Positions 48,445 to 59,700 of a DNA stretch of 64,000 bases are shown one piece after another. Location: the NCBI GenBank assembly GCA_905182995.1, contig CAJJDP010000005.1, positions 434,001 to 498,000 of the forward strand, written 5' to 3'. The notes under the pieces were generated by a model. The model was not told where the DNA came from. It saw only the letters and a list, made by a program, of their open reading frames with translations, and ran no database searches. Origin of the DNA: Paramecium octaurelia (Eukaryota; Ciliophora; Oligohymenophorea; Peniculida; Parameciidae). Position 1 is the first letter of the stretch. The number at the start of each line of letters is the position of its first letter. A program made the translations under genes and the position numbers.

Positions 48445-50194
48445 ATGATAATTTACAAAATAGCCTTTGCTAGTATTATTTTTTGTTTCATCTATACAAT
48501 TGTTGCTCAGATCCACGATTATCATTTGACGACTTCAAAAAAATTAAGGTCAAACTATGTGCCATTAATGTAAACCTACATGATGGATCACACTAACTAC
48601 AGCAAATTCAAATAATCTTACAATGTATTAATTATATATAAGCATGATAGGAATCATATCTTAACATGATTGAGGAACCTAGTTATTGCATAGAATCAGA
48701 TACATTAGTAATAATTAGAGTTAACTTAGAAATTAATGCACCCTGACATACTGCTTTAGGATAAATATATAATGAGAGAATTGGACAAAGGAAACCTCTA
48801 AAGGGAAATAATCAAAAGCCGAATGTTTGATTCAATCCAAAATATTTAACCATTGCAAAGTAATATATTTCTTAACTTCTAAAGAGCCAACTACTAAATT
48901 TTAACATAGAATTCCTCCTTAATTATCATATTTTTATACTTTTAAACCCAGATTGTAGGATAATTATCATTTTGGTTAGGGATTAGGTTGCATGTTTTAG
49001 AAATTGAATCATATACCTGGATTATATACCTTAACAAGCAAAAACAGTTTAATATATAATTATGCTAAATATATCTATGACATGAAAAAACGCAATGCTA
49101 GTTCATACTGTATAGAAAGTGCATCGTATGTTCCAGAAACCTTGAGATTGAATGTTAAATCAGAGTGCTAATCATTTTTTAAATAACTGAACAAACTCTA
49201 AGAGGAATACAAGAGCAACATTAGATAATATAATGGTCCAGATTACTTGCTAAAGACTGATGAACATAGAGGAGAGGGGATTCGATTATTACTATAATCT
49301 CAAATTGAAAACATAACTACTGTGTATGAAAATGGAGAGTTGTGCGGTAATATCACAGAGAAGATTGTGGCATAGAAATACATCAATCGTCCATTTTTAT
49401 ATAAGGGACACAAGATTGAATTCAGAATGTACATTTATTTGGCAAGCAGCAAGCCTTTACAATTGTATATGTATAAAAGGGCTTTGATTAAGAGATGTGC
49501 CAATGAATACAATCCATTATCAGAATCAATACCTGCCCATATTTGCAACACCGCAATTACAGAGAAGACTCACAAGAATCAGAGTAATTCTGGAGAAAGC
49601 TAAGAGGAGGACGAGGAGATGTTCATTGATTGGAATTTAGAGGGGATTGAGGAGTTATTGAAGGAGCAGGGCAGAATACCTAAAAAATAGAATTGGCTTT
49701 AAGAGTACCTTTATCCAAGGATTTATGTGAAAATAATTCACACCATCAGAAGTGGATAATATGCATTCTATTAAGACTCCAGATTTTGTGAGTTTTTGGC
49801 CATTGATTTCCTTCTTGATAATGATCTGGATATTTGGTTATTGGAAATCAATTACAATCCTCAGATCTTAAGCGTTACACCGGATAGAATCAAGAGGAAC
49901 TATAAAATGATAGAGGATACTATGGAAATTGCATTTGCATATCTGAAATCAAAATACAAAAGGATCAAATAATTTTTGGAGGAGGAATTGATGAAATATT
50001 AATATAGTGGAAATAGAATTAGATAAGTCGATTTTAGAAATCAATTTGGAAAGTAATTTAGTTAGTTACTAGATGATATATCAATTGATTAGGAGTTTAG
50101 TTTATCAAAGGATAACTTATATGCACATATTATAGACGAAAGTAAATAAGGCAGTGAGAAATACTTTAATTTGATAGATGCTGAATGCATATGA
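48445..50194 (+). CDS. Tubulin-tyrosine-ligase-family protein with signal peptide
   Basis: About 555 residues. Begins MIIYKIAFASIIFCFIYTIV, a good signal peptide, unusual for this family. TTL core: NHIPGLYTLTSKNSL, YVPETLRL, YLLKTDEHRGEGI, QKYINRPFLYKGHKIEFRMY and DIWLLEINYNPQ (metal/ATP-binding Glu-x-Asn). Introns 26, 22 (TAG) and 48860-48884 (25 nt, ends AAG). An acidic insert lies mid-domain. TTL enzymes ligate amino acids (Tyr, Glu, Gly) to proteins such as tubulin; with a signal peptide this one would act in the secretory pathway or on exported proteins. Converges with the next gene, 12 bases between stops. Confidence 0.88.
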
Positions 50195-50206
50195 AATAAA
50201 TTATTA

Positions 50207-51143
50207 TCAATTATATAATATGATGAACAGTAATATTTACATATAAAGGTGTTTTGAATATTGGCATTACTAACAATTATTTTCAGATGTATAGATATAA
50301 GTATATAAAGTATTTTAAGTGCAATCTTGTATGTTGTTCAACTCTTAGGCATTGTTTGCATTTTGACAAATTCCATTTATTAAAACACATGGTTATATAT
50401 AACTTCTTTGAGAACCTTCCCATACAAAATTGCAATTCTCAGCTTCTGAATTCTAACAAGTAGCCCATGTGCACAGATTATTTACAATTTAGCATAAATT
50501 CGTATATTATAAACATTAATCGACAGATACATTTTCACATAGCAAATTATTACATTATGAATTAAGATTATTCCAATAGCAAACACTCCCATATCCTACA
50601 TTATCAAAGCGTATGTTAAACAAAGAATTGTCGCAATCATTCTGATTCAAATAGCTGCTACATTCTGTTAATTGACAAATATTGTTTTAGGATGTTCCGC
50701 ATCTATTAGATTATTAAAAGCATTCTTAATTTGTTGAGCCAGTAAGTTCTGTGCAATTATTCAATTCTGTACACTTCCCATCTTTTAAAACGCATCTATC
50801 CAATTATGAACACAAATATAGAACAGTCTACTCATTAAAGTAAGAACAATTATAATTAAGTATGTCTGTGCATTCAAAATCCAAATTAAGTTAACAAAAT
50901 TGACTTGAGCTACATAGATTTGGTTAACTTAACTAACTGCAAGTGCACAATGAAGAATATTAGATGGGAACATTCCAATTTGCTTATGTTAATTGTAACA
51001 AAATTAGATAAATTATCATTATTTTTAATATATTTCTCATTAAATTTGCAAACGTTTATATTCAACATCGTCTCACCATTTAACTTATTTTTCTCCAGAT
51101 TATGTGTTGAAAAGAAATTAATATTATAAATATTCCTATTCAT
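50207..51143 (-). CDS. Cysteine-rich protein with C-terminal hydrophobic segment
   Basis: The 3' exon (50207 to about 50940) reads as a Cys-rich chain with surface-antigen-like spacing: CSQLDRCVLKDGKCTEL, CFQQSNRCGTSQNNICQL, CTWATCQNSEAENCNF, and ends KHLYMQILLFIILYN, a membrane or GPI signal. A 28-nt intron ending TAG would connect to an upstream ATG at 51143, but the resulting N-terminus (MNRNIYNINFF) is not a clear signal peptide, so the 5' end is doubtful. Could be a small secreted or surface protein, or a 5'-damaged surface-antigen relative. No catalytic motif. Confidence 0.55.
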
Positions 51144-51208
51144 ATTCTAATAAAATCTGATGATGTCCAATACTTTTAATAGATAACTTGGAATGATTAA
51201 TTGATTTA

Positions 51209-52568
51209 ATGGAAAACCTACATCCAGCCTAAGAAATCATTCTCAATATAGTTTCACAGATTCAAAAGCATCATGATTTTATCAATTACATGAACTCAAA
51301 CTCTTAAAAAATCAAATAAGGCTAGTGGATTTAGTAGTACTTTAAAAATGAACCTAATTTACCAATAACTCACAACACAATTAGAGTGGTCGAATTATAA
51401 AATGAATACATCCCCATTAAATAGCATTTTCATCATATTTTAGTTCATAAATAGAATGTTCCTAATTTATGTGGATACCATGCAACCTTTAATTTGGTTC
51501 AATGTGTTTAAAGTATTAAATATAGGTAAGAATGCAAAATCTATTGTTTTTTAGAATCCCCCCTTTATTTTATGATATAGCAGCATTTTGGACCTATGTT
51601 AGAAGAACTTAAGATTTCTTGAGATTATACCGAAACAAATACTAATTGGATTCAACTACTTGGCCATGGAGAGATTCTGACATTGAAAGTGGAGATTTCG
51701 AAAGAACTTACTTGAAAAGTTGTTTACATGCTAAACCCCTTTTTAAAACAACATTTTAGAATGAAATAGTACAAGATGTCAAATACTTAGTGACAAATGA
51801 CACTATATTCTTTCAATATGGAAATGTTATCAATGGATATAATGAAAGAGTAGCCCTTTAAAAGTAATATTAAAATTTAAACTTAGAAAGTTTGATTAAT
51901 TCAAGGACTTCAAGCCTTCAAAGAATGAAGAATTGATCCAAACATACATGCTTGGAGTTACAAACCATTGGATTTCATTCTTGGCATATAAGTGTGTATT
52001 AGGAACATAATTTATTGTAATGGATTCGAGGAACAGAGATTTCTTTTTGTGGAATTAATAGCAAATTAGAGATTTCCTATAGTAGGATTAATTGGAGAGA
52101 CCAAACAGAGGTTAAAAGCCTTTGAATTAATTTTATTTGGATCTCTACGAACAAGGAATGAAGGACTTATAACAGATCATAACACTACTTATCTCATGGA
52201 TTACAGGCTAAACTAAATTAGAATCATATGTGAGCAATCAAAAAATCAGAGTGTTTTTGAATCCTTTGATAGAATTACTAGAAGTCTCATAGGATGAATA
52301 TCTCAAGCTTAAATTTACTAATGAGAATGCTGCAAATTTATATTAAATTTTGGCTTTGTGGTCTGATCAATATAGGATTACAGTTAGTGAATATATTGGC
52401 AATGCAATAGACATTTCATAGATCAACAAGAATTTGTTCTTGAAATCAATAGAATTGGCATAGAGTGCTCTTGAGTTTTAAACGAAGAATGGATTATGGA
52501 ATTAACAGAAGCAGTCTCCGTTGCATTCCATCATAAAATGCTTGAAAATAATTAACTAATCTATCTGA
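51209..52568 (+). CDS. Putative papain-fold cysteine peptidase, family unassigned
   Basis: About 435 residues, two introns (29 and 23 nt, TAG). Start MENLHPAQEIILNIVSQIQ. The segment VPNLCGYHATFNLVQCV has the small-residue-Cys-Gly context of a nucleophile helix; about 170 residues later GVTNHWISFLAYK and QFIVMDSRNRDFF follow, a His before a beta strand and an Asp at the end of the next, the usual order Cys-His-Asp in papain-like and ubiquitin-type peptidases. No known family name fits. The C-terminal ~200 residues are helical with no motif. Activity is an inference from spacing only. Confidence 0.66.
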
Positions 52569-52653
52569 TATCAATTATTTATGATGTATAATATTAATGT
52601 TCTCAAAATTTAATAGCAATTCAAATAGAATATTAAAAATTTATATAAATTGA

Positions 52654-53823
52654 TCAAATGAATAAAGCCACCAAAATCATACTTAAGAAGATCAAAATAC
52701 TGTCACCCATCGTAGGACATCCATCACCTTAAGGTTCATTATAATTATCAACAGGTAATGATTCATCACATTCAATGCATGTATCAGAATCCTTATCTTT
52801 CACACAGTCTAATTATGAAGTAAGCCCTTAAGCTTTTTATGAGGTCTATTATAATAATCTGGATTATTCATCCAATATTCTTAAAGTTGGTGTTAAAGAT
52901 AAGGTTGCTTTTGCTACTATTGCTACATTTCTCCATGCAATTTCAACTTTAATCAAATACAAAGCATATCCTTTCTAGTTAAGCTTTGATTATTAGATAG
53001 TTGCCTTTTTGAAAAGTTTATCTCCTGTAAAATAGATCTCAGGATTAGTTAAGTAATAAACTTCTGTTCCTGATTTAGTTAAACTATGTTTTAACCATAT
53101 TTCATCATTCAAATATAAGTCAGCCTTATCAGTTACTTGAGTACATGCTTCATCAGCGCAGAATTGGAGTGAACTTGTAACTGTTGCTTAACAATCTCCT
53201 GAGCAATCAAGCTATACTTTTTAACTTAAACTTCCAAAACTAGTATCTAAATTGTCTGTTGATGTTCTATCTATTCCTGCAAGGAAGTCAAAATAAAGAA
53301 CTCTTTACAAACTTGATCCAATAATGAAATCCAAACTATAGTATCCATGGAATACAAAACTGGTTCCATTGTCTGATAATATGAGTTGTTTAACGAAATC
53401 TTTGCTTGGAATTGTGAATTAATAAGCTCTAGTGCTTGAACCATCATTAATGTAATTGATTGTGTAACTGGATTCTGTTCTTATAAGATTTGTGCTGTCT
53501 TCATAATTGTAGAGTTTCAAGGATAAACATGATTCTGTATTTTCTCCTTTGGTAATTCCCTTTAATGTGGTATCTGTAAATTTAGGATCTGTATAAGTTA
53601 TGGTTATATTTAGATCAACAGTGCCATCGATGTAAGCTGTTGTACCTTTGAATGGGTTGGTTGAAGAGTCACCCAATTTAGCAGTAAAATCTAAACAGTT
53701 TTAGGAAACACATTCTCCTTAGACCAAATTACATGCTGATGGACATGCACCATTTACAAGTTCGCAAGCTGCCTTAATTGTGGTTAGAAGACAGAGGAGG
53801 GCTAGCAATGAGAAGATTTACAT
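52654..53823 (-). CDS. Secreted or surface protein, unknown
   Basis: One exon of about 390 codons. MQIFSLLALLCLLTTIKA is a signal peptide; then Cys-rich CELVNGACPSACNLVQGEC, a beta-rich middle with Thr repeats (LNITITYTDPKFTDTTLKG), a second Cys cluster (CVKDKDSDTCIECDESL) and a hydrophobic end SILIFLSMILVALFI, membrane or GPI anchor. Looks like other ciliate surface proteins with a pattern of N-terminal CxxxxxxC pairs, but no family is recognised. Confidence 0.72.
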
Positions 53824-54587
53824 TTTTAATTTAATTATTGAAAAATTTCTGTCATTTGATACATTCAAAAATATGGTGAATATTCTATTTAGTTATTTAC
53901 TGATATAATGTACGCAATTATGTTGAATAAGAATTAAATGAATAAAATAAAATAATCTAATAACATTCAAATAAAATTCATTATTTATTCGAATATATAC
54001 TACCATAGACAATGATTCTTATTTTGAGAACATTTATACTTAATCAATACTTAAAATACAAATTATTTCTATTGATTTCCTTTGAAACAAATCTACATTT
54101 TAACTATCTTACAAAGTCAAAATAATTCCATTGCAAAAACTCATTACTTTCGTATTTATTCTTTTTTATTTATTAAATGATCTATAGTTAAATATCGATA
54201 TATTAAGTAGTTTAATATAGTAATATCAATCATATATTAATTATCGATAAGATATGATAATAATTCGATGGTTTGATGAAATTTACTAATATAATCTAAT
54301 TGTTTCATTATCTTTTATTTACATACATAATTTTATAATTCTTTTGATGAATTAATCTCAATATCAATATGTTGTTTACGGTTATTGATTTTTAATGATT
54401 AATCAAGAAGAGACGAAGTATAATAATCAAATTATCTAAAAATTCTTTATTGAAAGCAATAACAAAATGGAATCACTGAATAAACTAGTTAGTCTCATTA
54501 TTGATATTGAAAAGTTTGATGTAATAATTTAAGTGAACAAATTTGTGAACTCACAAAATTATTCTCTAATTAAATTTTATTTACTTT
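53824..54587. other. AT-rich divergent intergenic region
   Basis: Over 760 bases, almost pure A/T. A plus-strand stretch at about 54466-54530 (MESLNKLVSLII) has no continuation and is not called. Confidence 0.55.
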
Positions 54588-55323
54588 ATGGCCCATTAAT
54601 TAGGTGTAATCCAAGAAACATATTAAGATGACTTATAGGAATTAGTCTCCATAATGGAAAGCTAAAATTAGATAATAGATAAGAGAGTACCTGTTTTAAA
54701 AAAGAGAAGAGATCTTATTTTGGGAGCTCTTAAAGACTTTAGAGAAGGAGAAACCAAATTATAAGATTCAAAATTATCATGTAGCACTGCTTTGTTTTCA
54801 TCAATCCATGATGATACCGATCAAATTCAAAAGCTTTAGGATGAGATAGCTCTAAAGGATTAATAAATTTAGGAATTGAAAGATCTAGTAGAGACTCTTC
54901 ATTAAAAAATAAACAGAATATCAATATGCAATGAAGAAATGCAATTTGAATTACAAAAACAACAATAGCAATAACAATAACAAGCGTTTTAAAGAGGAAA
55001 CAAATTAAGTTAATCTAGTATTTTTATACCTAAATATTATTTTAGTGATTGTGCCTACCTTAACCACTTCTACAGAAAAAGCATAGGCTACACTTAATAA
55101 ATTCGTATCACCTATTACAACAAACTCATTTAAATCAATTGACAGCAAGGAACCTGTCTCAAAAGAAGATATGAGAAAAATGATGAGAAGGATTTCATAA
55201 TAAGCATCTGCTTCAGCATATATCTTAGCTGCTAAAGGAGACTATACTACTTTGGCTGCTGCTTAGGAAGAATTGTAAAGTTAGAAAAGCATAGGATCCC
55301 AAAAATCTTTGTCAAATAAATGA
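54588..55323 (+). CDS. Coiled-coil protein, unknown
   Basis: About 235 residues, one 28-nt intron. MAHQLGVIQETYQDDLQELV is the start; heptad-like helices (DQIQKLQDEIALKDQQIQEL), a Gln run and an Ala-rich tail (SAYILAAKGDYTTLAAAQEE) ending QKSIGSQKSLSNK. No domain. Could be a structural or motor-associated protein. The gene converges with the kinase downstream, 34 bases between stops. Confidence 0.67.
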
Positions 55324-55357
55324 TTAATAATTTATATTAAAATACAAGATTAAAGAA

Positions 55358-57149
55358 TCAAAATTAAGAAGCTGAATTTTGTGAATAATGACTACTATTT
55401 TTAATGGGCTATGAGGTTTCTGTGTATAATTTCAATGTACGCACAGCCGATAATGGATCCTTCTAATAGAATGTGCCTGAGAACTAGCCACTCATTCTTT
55501 TGGCTGACATTGACATCTATTATTATTACACCTCAGTTATAAAGGAATATCTTTTTAAATCATTAATTTTTTAATTCTGCTCTTCCCCTATATCATTTTA
55601 ACTATTGTATTTAGATTCGAATTCAGCCAAATTTAATTGATAAATGGCATTTTTTATCATTTATTACCCAGTAGTTTATATAGCCTATGTACTTTATTCA
55701 CCACTGGAGTCTATAAAAGGATGTTGCAATGCCTAAATTGCAGTGATTCTATTCTTAGGATTTTTATTCAGCATCTTTTTTAATAAATCCTAAATTTAGA
55801 CTGATTATAACTTACTAATGATTAATCTGTAATGTAATTTCCATCAAAAGGGATATCTAAATCAATATGACAATGTCTGTTTGATCTCAAGACTTCATCA
55901 AAATTCTATCCAATAAATAAACTCCGTCCAGTGAGCAATTTATAAAAAATGCAGCCAGCAGAAAATATATCAACTTTACAACTGTACTTTGAATCACTTC
56001 TTGTACTTAGCACCTCAGGAGCTACATAACCAGGTGTACCACACTTTGGAAACAAATATCTTGTATAGATCCAGTTGATTACTTATCTAATAGTTCTGAA
56101 GTTGCAAGACCGAAATCCACTAAAACTAATGAAGAATAGTCGTTTTTTCGTGCAAACATCAAATTATCTGGTTTTAAGTCTCTATGTATTATCTATTATT
56201 AATATTAAATATACTCGATGGGAATGAAGAATTTTTAAATTAGTGAGTAGCTTTTTCATTATAGTTTTTATACTTTATATTGGTAGTCTTTTCTAAGGAA
56301 GTGTCTATAGAATTATTATGATATAATACCTTTGCCTTTTCTAATTCTCCACTCAAACTCAAACCTTCCAAATATGAAGTGACCACATAAAAAGTACTGT
56401 CTCCCTCATAGATTTCACTTAGAACCAAGAAATTATGTTCATATTATGACAAAGTTCTTAGGATTTGTATTTCAGATTAAAAAGCTTACTAAAGTATACT
56501 AATTGATTACCATTCCATTTCCATTTTCTGATAGCTTCAAAAATGACTTTTCAATTGCCTTAACAGCATACACTTCCTTATCCAAAACATTTCTTGCACT
56601 GTACACCTTAAAACATATGTTGATATTCATACTTTTGCTGAACTTCCTTTACCCACTTAAAATAGAGGTTGAAATAAGTCTCCTATGCCTTCAAATAACA
56701 CTTTTCCAGCTAATAGTTCTTTGAATCTAATATAACACTATGCATAAGTACCTTTATAAATCCTTTGCTTGTGCATGGACTACCTTTTTCTTATTTTGAT
56801 ATGGAAATTCAAAGCATTCCAGTGTCTACTTGTTCTTACTAATCTCCCAATTTATTTTTGTATCTAGACTTAGTTTGATTCTGTATTTAGGATTTTAGCA
56901 ATCAGCGGTCTAATTTTAATTTACAATCTCTACTATGCCCATTATGACTATCTCATCAAAAACTGTGATATGATAAGCAACATCCTTAAAAAAGTGTTTT
57001 CTAATTCCTAAAAATTTGAATTTCGCTTCTGCATAGTCAATTGAATCCATTTAATAATTGAGTAGGTTTTTATATAAATAATCCAATTGAGATTGACATT
57101 TAACATTAAATATCCGAATTCTTCTGCGTTTTTCTGCTGAAATAACCAT
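55358..57149 (-). CDS. PH-domain serine/threonine protein kinase (second copy of the type)
   Basis: About 520 residues. Start at 57149 ([18 protein letters not shown]) is in frame with a later ATG at 57050. Residues ~30-150 are PH-like. Kinase: [74 protein letters not shown]. Introns include 25 nt (TAG) and two of 26 nt ending AAG that restore [13 protein letters not shown] and [12 protein letters not shown]; more occur downstream. Catalytic Lys, HRD and DFG intact. Same layout as 8145-9740, but sequence differs clearly. Confidence 0.85.
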
Positions 57150-57663
57150 TTGATCCTAATGTATAACCGAATGAAATTATATGGCTGTTTATTGAAATTT
57201 CATTCTCTTTCAATTCCAAAGATGTTCTTAATTACTATTTTCCATAATATATAAGAAATATGAAAAAACAATTTTAGAAAATATTGATATCAAATTAATA
57301 AAACAACAAACTTAGAAACAATATTTAGCATTATTTAAGCAAATTAATTATAATTTGCATTGAAAATGATCAAATATAATTTATGTTAATTAAAGTATTA
57401 AATAAACATCATTTAATAAATACTTTAATTCATATTTCTAGAATTGAAAACAGAAACACTGAATAAAATAACTGAAAAAATCAATTATTTTTGATGTTTC
57501 ATTTCTTTCAAATAAGTAAATTCATTTTATTAATTGCCATTTATACAAGAATCATAAATTTTATAGTTGCTAATACTCTTTGAATTCTTTTTTATTATTT
57601 GTTTGATAAGAAAATTAAATTTGTAGTTTATAATAATATAAGTACATATACAACTTATAAATT
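57150..57663. other. AT-rich divergent intergenic region
   Basis: About 510 bases with nothing supportable. Confidence 0.6.
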
Positions 57664-58061
57664 ATGGACCCTTAATTAAATGCCTAATGTGAGATAACAA
57701 GAAAAGACTTAAATGAGTTTATGTAAGAGTGTTACTAATATTGTATTTCAGAGTATAAAAGAGGTTAAGAGGATGTTATCAAATAAATGTTAAAATATGC
57801 ATAATAAGTAATTTAAACTATTTAGAAATGTAGGAAACTAATGGCGATATAAGCAAAACAAATATCAATAATTTGCTTAACTATTTAAAATAGAGAAGAA
57901 ATTAATTAGTGCCAAATGGAAATAATACACCTTAAGTTGAGAATTAATCTAATCACAATACCAACAAAAAAACTTTCGTTTAAACATAATAAAACGAACC
58001 TCAGAAATTTATAGTTATTAATCATGAAAGATTGTAACAAGCATTCGAAGAATTAAAATGA
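57664..58061 (+). CDS. Small unknown protein
   Basis: About 123 residues, one 26-nt intron joining KYAQQ to ETNGDISKTN. MDPQLNAQCEITRKDLNEF at the start resembles a small helical Cys-containing bundle (ECYQYCISEYKRG), then a Gln/Asn-rich linker and IVINHERLQQAFEELK. Without splicing the frame also stays open but gives unlikely sequence. The CxxxC pattern in the first exon recalls Tim/CHCH-type small proteins, a weak idea. Confidence 0.55.
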
Positions 58062-58200
58062 TTTTTTTATTATTTTTGGGAATAAGAAATGAATTTAGAT
58101 TACAAAAACTAGTGGTCGTTGAGTTTCTTAATTACTATAATATAATTTGATAAATTTCGAGATTGAATTTATTAATCTTCATTATTATTTAAATAATATA

Positions 58201-58510
58201 ATGAGAGTTTTAGGATTGCTAGCATTGGTTTTAATAGTAGGATCATATATATATTATTGTTCATGGTTATTACTTAAAGTAAATAATTTTGATAAATAAG
58301 CCATTTCTGCCAGAAGATCATTATTCGTACTACTATTTCCCAGATTAGAAATATGTTTACTATTTACCTTCTCTTTTTTTGCTTTTAATATTAGCTATGG
58401 TAATGTCTACCTTGGGATATATTCTTATAAATTCTGAAGCATTTAGCAAGCCTTAGATGCCACCTTGGGCTAAGTATGGTTATCAAGGACCAAAAATTTC
58501 GCATTAGTGA
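58201..58510 (+). CDS. DPM2: Dolichol-phosphate mannosyltransferase subunit 2
   Basis: 95 residues with two transmembrane helices, the length and layout of DPM2: MRVLGLLALVLIVGSYIYYC, WLLLKPFLPEDHYSYYYFP, LFLLLILAMVMSTLGYIL. A 22-nt intron (58279-58300, ends AAG) joins LLLK to PFLPEDH, matching the family's (L)PF between the helices. DPM2 is the ER membrane subunit that stabilises the catalytic subunit making Dol-P-Man for N-glycans and GPI anchors, in line with the many GPI-type coat proteins of these cells. Confidence 0.85.
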
Positions 58511-58796
58511 TTAATATTATGAAAGTGTTTTTGGAATAAATATAGTTTTATTTATTAAATGAAATAATGCATTATTTTATATTCTCTTTTTTGCACTATA
58601 ATTGAAATGCTCACTCCATTGAATTATTTTATTTAAATTATAATTTAATGAATAATCATAATTTAGAGAAGAGAGATCATATCAAATTCATACTGTTAAG
58701 AAATATAGTAAGTTGAATTTATGATGAGTACTTTGGTTATTCTTCTTTTTGGTATAGTCTTATTAGATTATTTTAATTCATTAATTTATTTATTGT

Positions 58797-59619
58797 ATGT
58801 ATTAAAAATTCGAAACTACTTCCTTCTCATAATTTAGATAATAATACTTTAATAATTTAAGAGAATAATCTTGTTTGTTGCCAGCCTTAGAAGAACTTTG
58901 TGGAGGATGTAATTAAATTTATTCATAATATCAGGGACTTAAGAGACATTGAAATCAATCCTACAGAAATTAACAAAAAAGAACTAAGCTCCATTGCCTT
59001 TATTTTTTGATTCATCTTAAGCAATGGATTCCATCTCAAATAAAAAGTAAGCTTTGGCTACAGTTTTTTAATAATTTGATTCTAGAGGAATAGGAAGAAT
59101 CGATGCAACTGAATTATTTTCAGTTATGCTTCTTCTGTCAACTGGAGAAGTTAGTTAAATATTTTATAGTAACTCTCGTTTTGATATATGAATAGACATC
59201 GCTGTGATTTTTGGTTCGGATAAGACAAATCATATTACTTCAGATGAATTTTTCTTTTTTATTGATTGCTTATTTAGAGGAATCTCTAAAGTGTTAATTT
59301 GCAAGGGAGAAAACAAACCTATTGGCCTAAACAAAAGATTGAACGATTAAGACATCAATAAATTTATGTAGTAGATTTTCAAGGGATAATTGAAAGTAAA
59401 TAAAGATGAATTATATGCGTAATTATAATTATCATTTGCAATAGGTCTGTTAAGCAAAGTCAATAATTGTTTGAGTTTATCGAGTATATCTCAACTTCAA
59501 TGCAAGCATCCATGGAATATACAAGACAATAGTCATTATTAATGATGAAGATAACAATGGAAGTTAAGAAATTGATGGCTTAGATGTTGGCATAAATAGA
59601 TGGAACTGCCAAAAAGTGA
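58797..59619 (+). CDS. EF-hand calcium-binding protein
   Basis: About 245 residues; introns 26, 27 and 26 nt (CAG, TAG, TAG). Start MYQKFETTSFSQFRQQYFN. One clear EF-hand loop DSRGIGRIDATE after VFQQF; a second, GSDKTNHITSDEFFFF, is good; others (KGQLKVNKDELY) degenerate. The pattern and LFEFIEYISTS near the end resemble calaxin/KChIP-like proteins. Frame was rebuilt across three shifts, so the termini are less sure than the EF-hands. Converges with the cyclase, 81 bases between stops. Confidence 0.75.
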
Positions 59620-59700
59620 TATAGTATTTATTTGTCTAAATAATCAACAAATTTATTATAGAAACACCAAAATATAGAAAAATATTAAAAAATAATGCTA

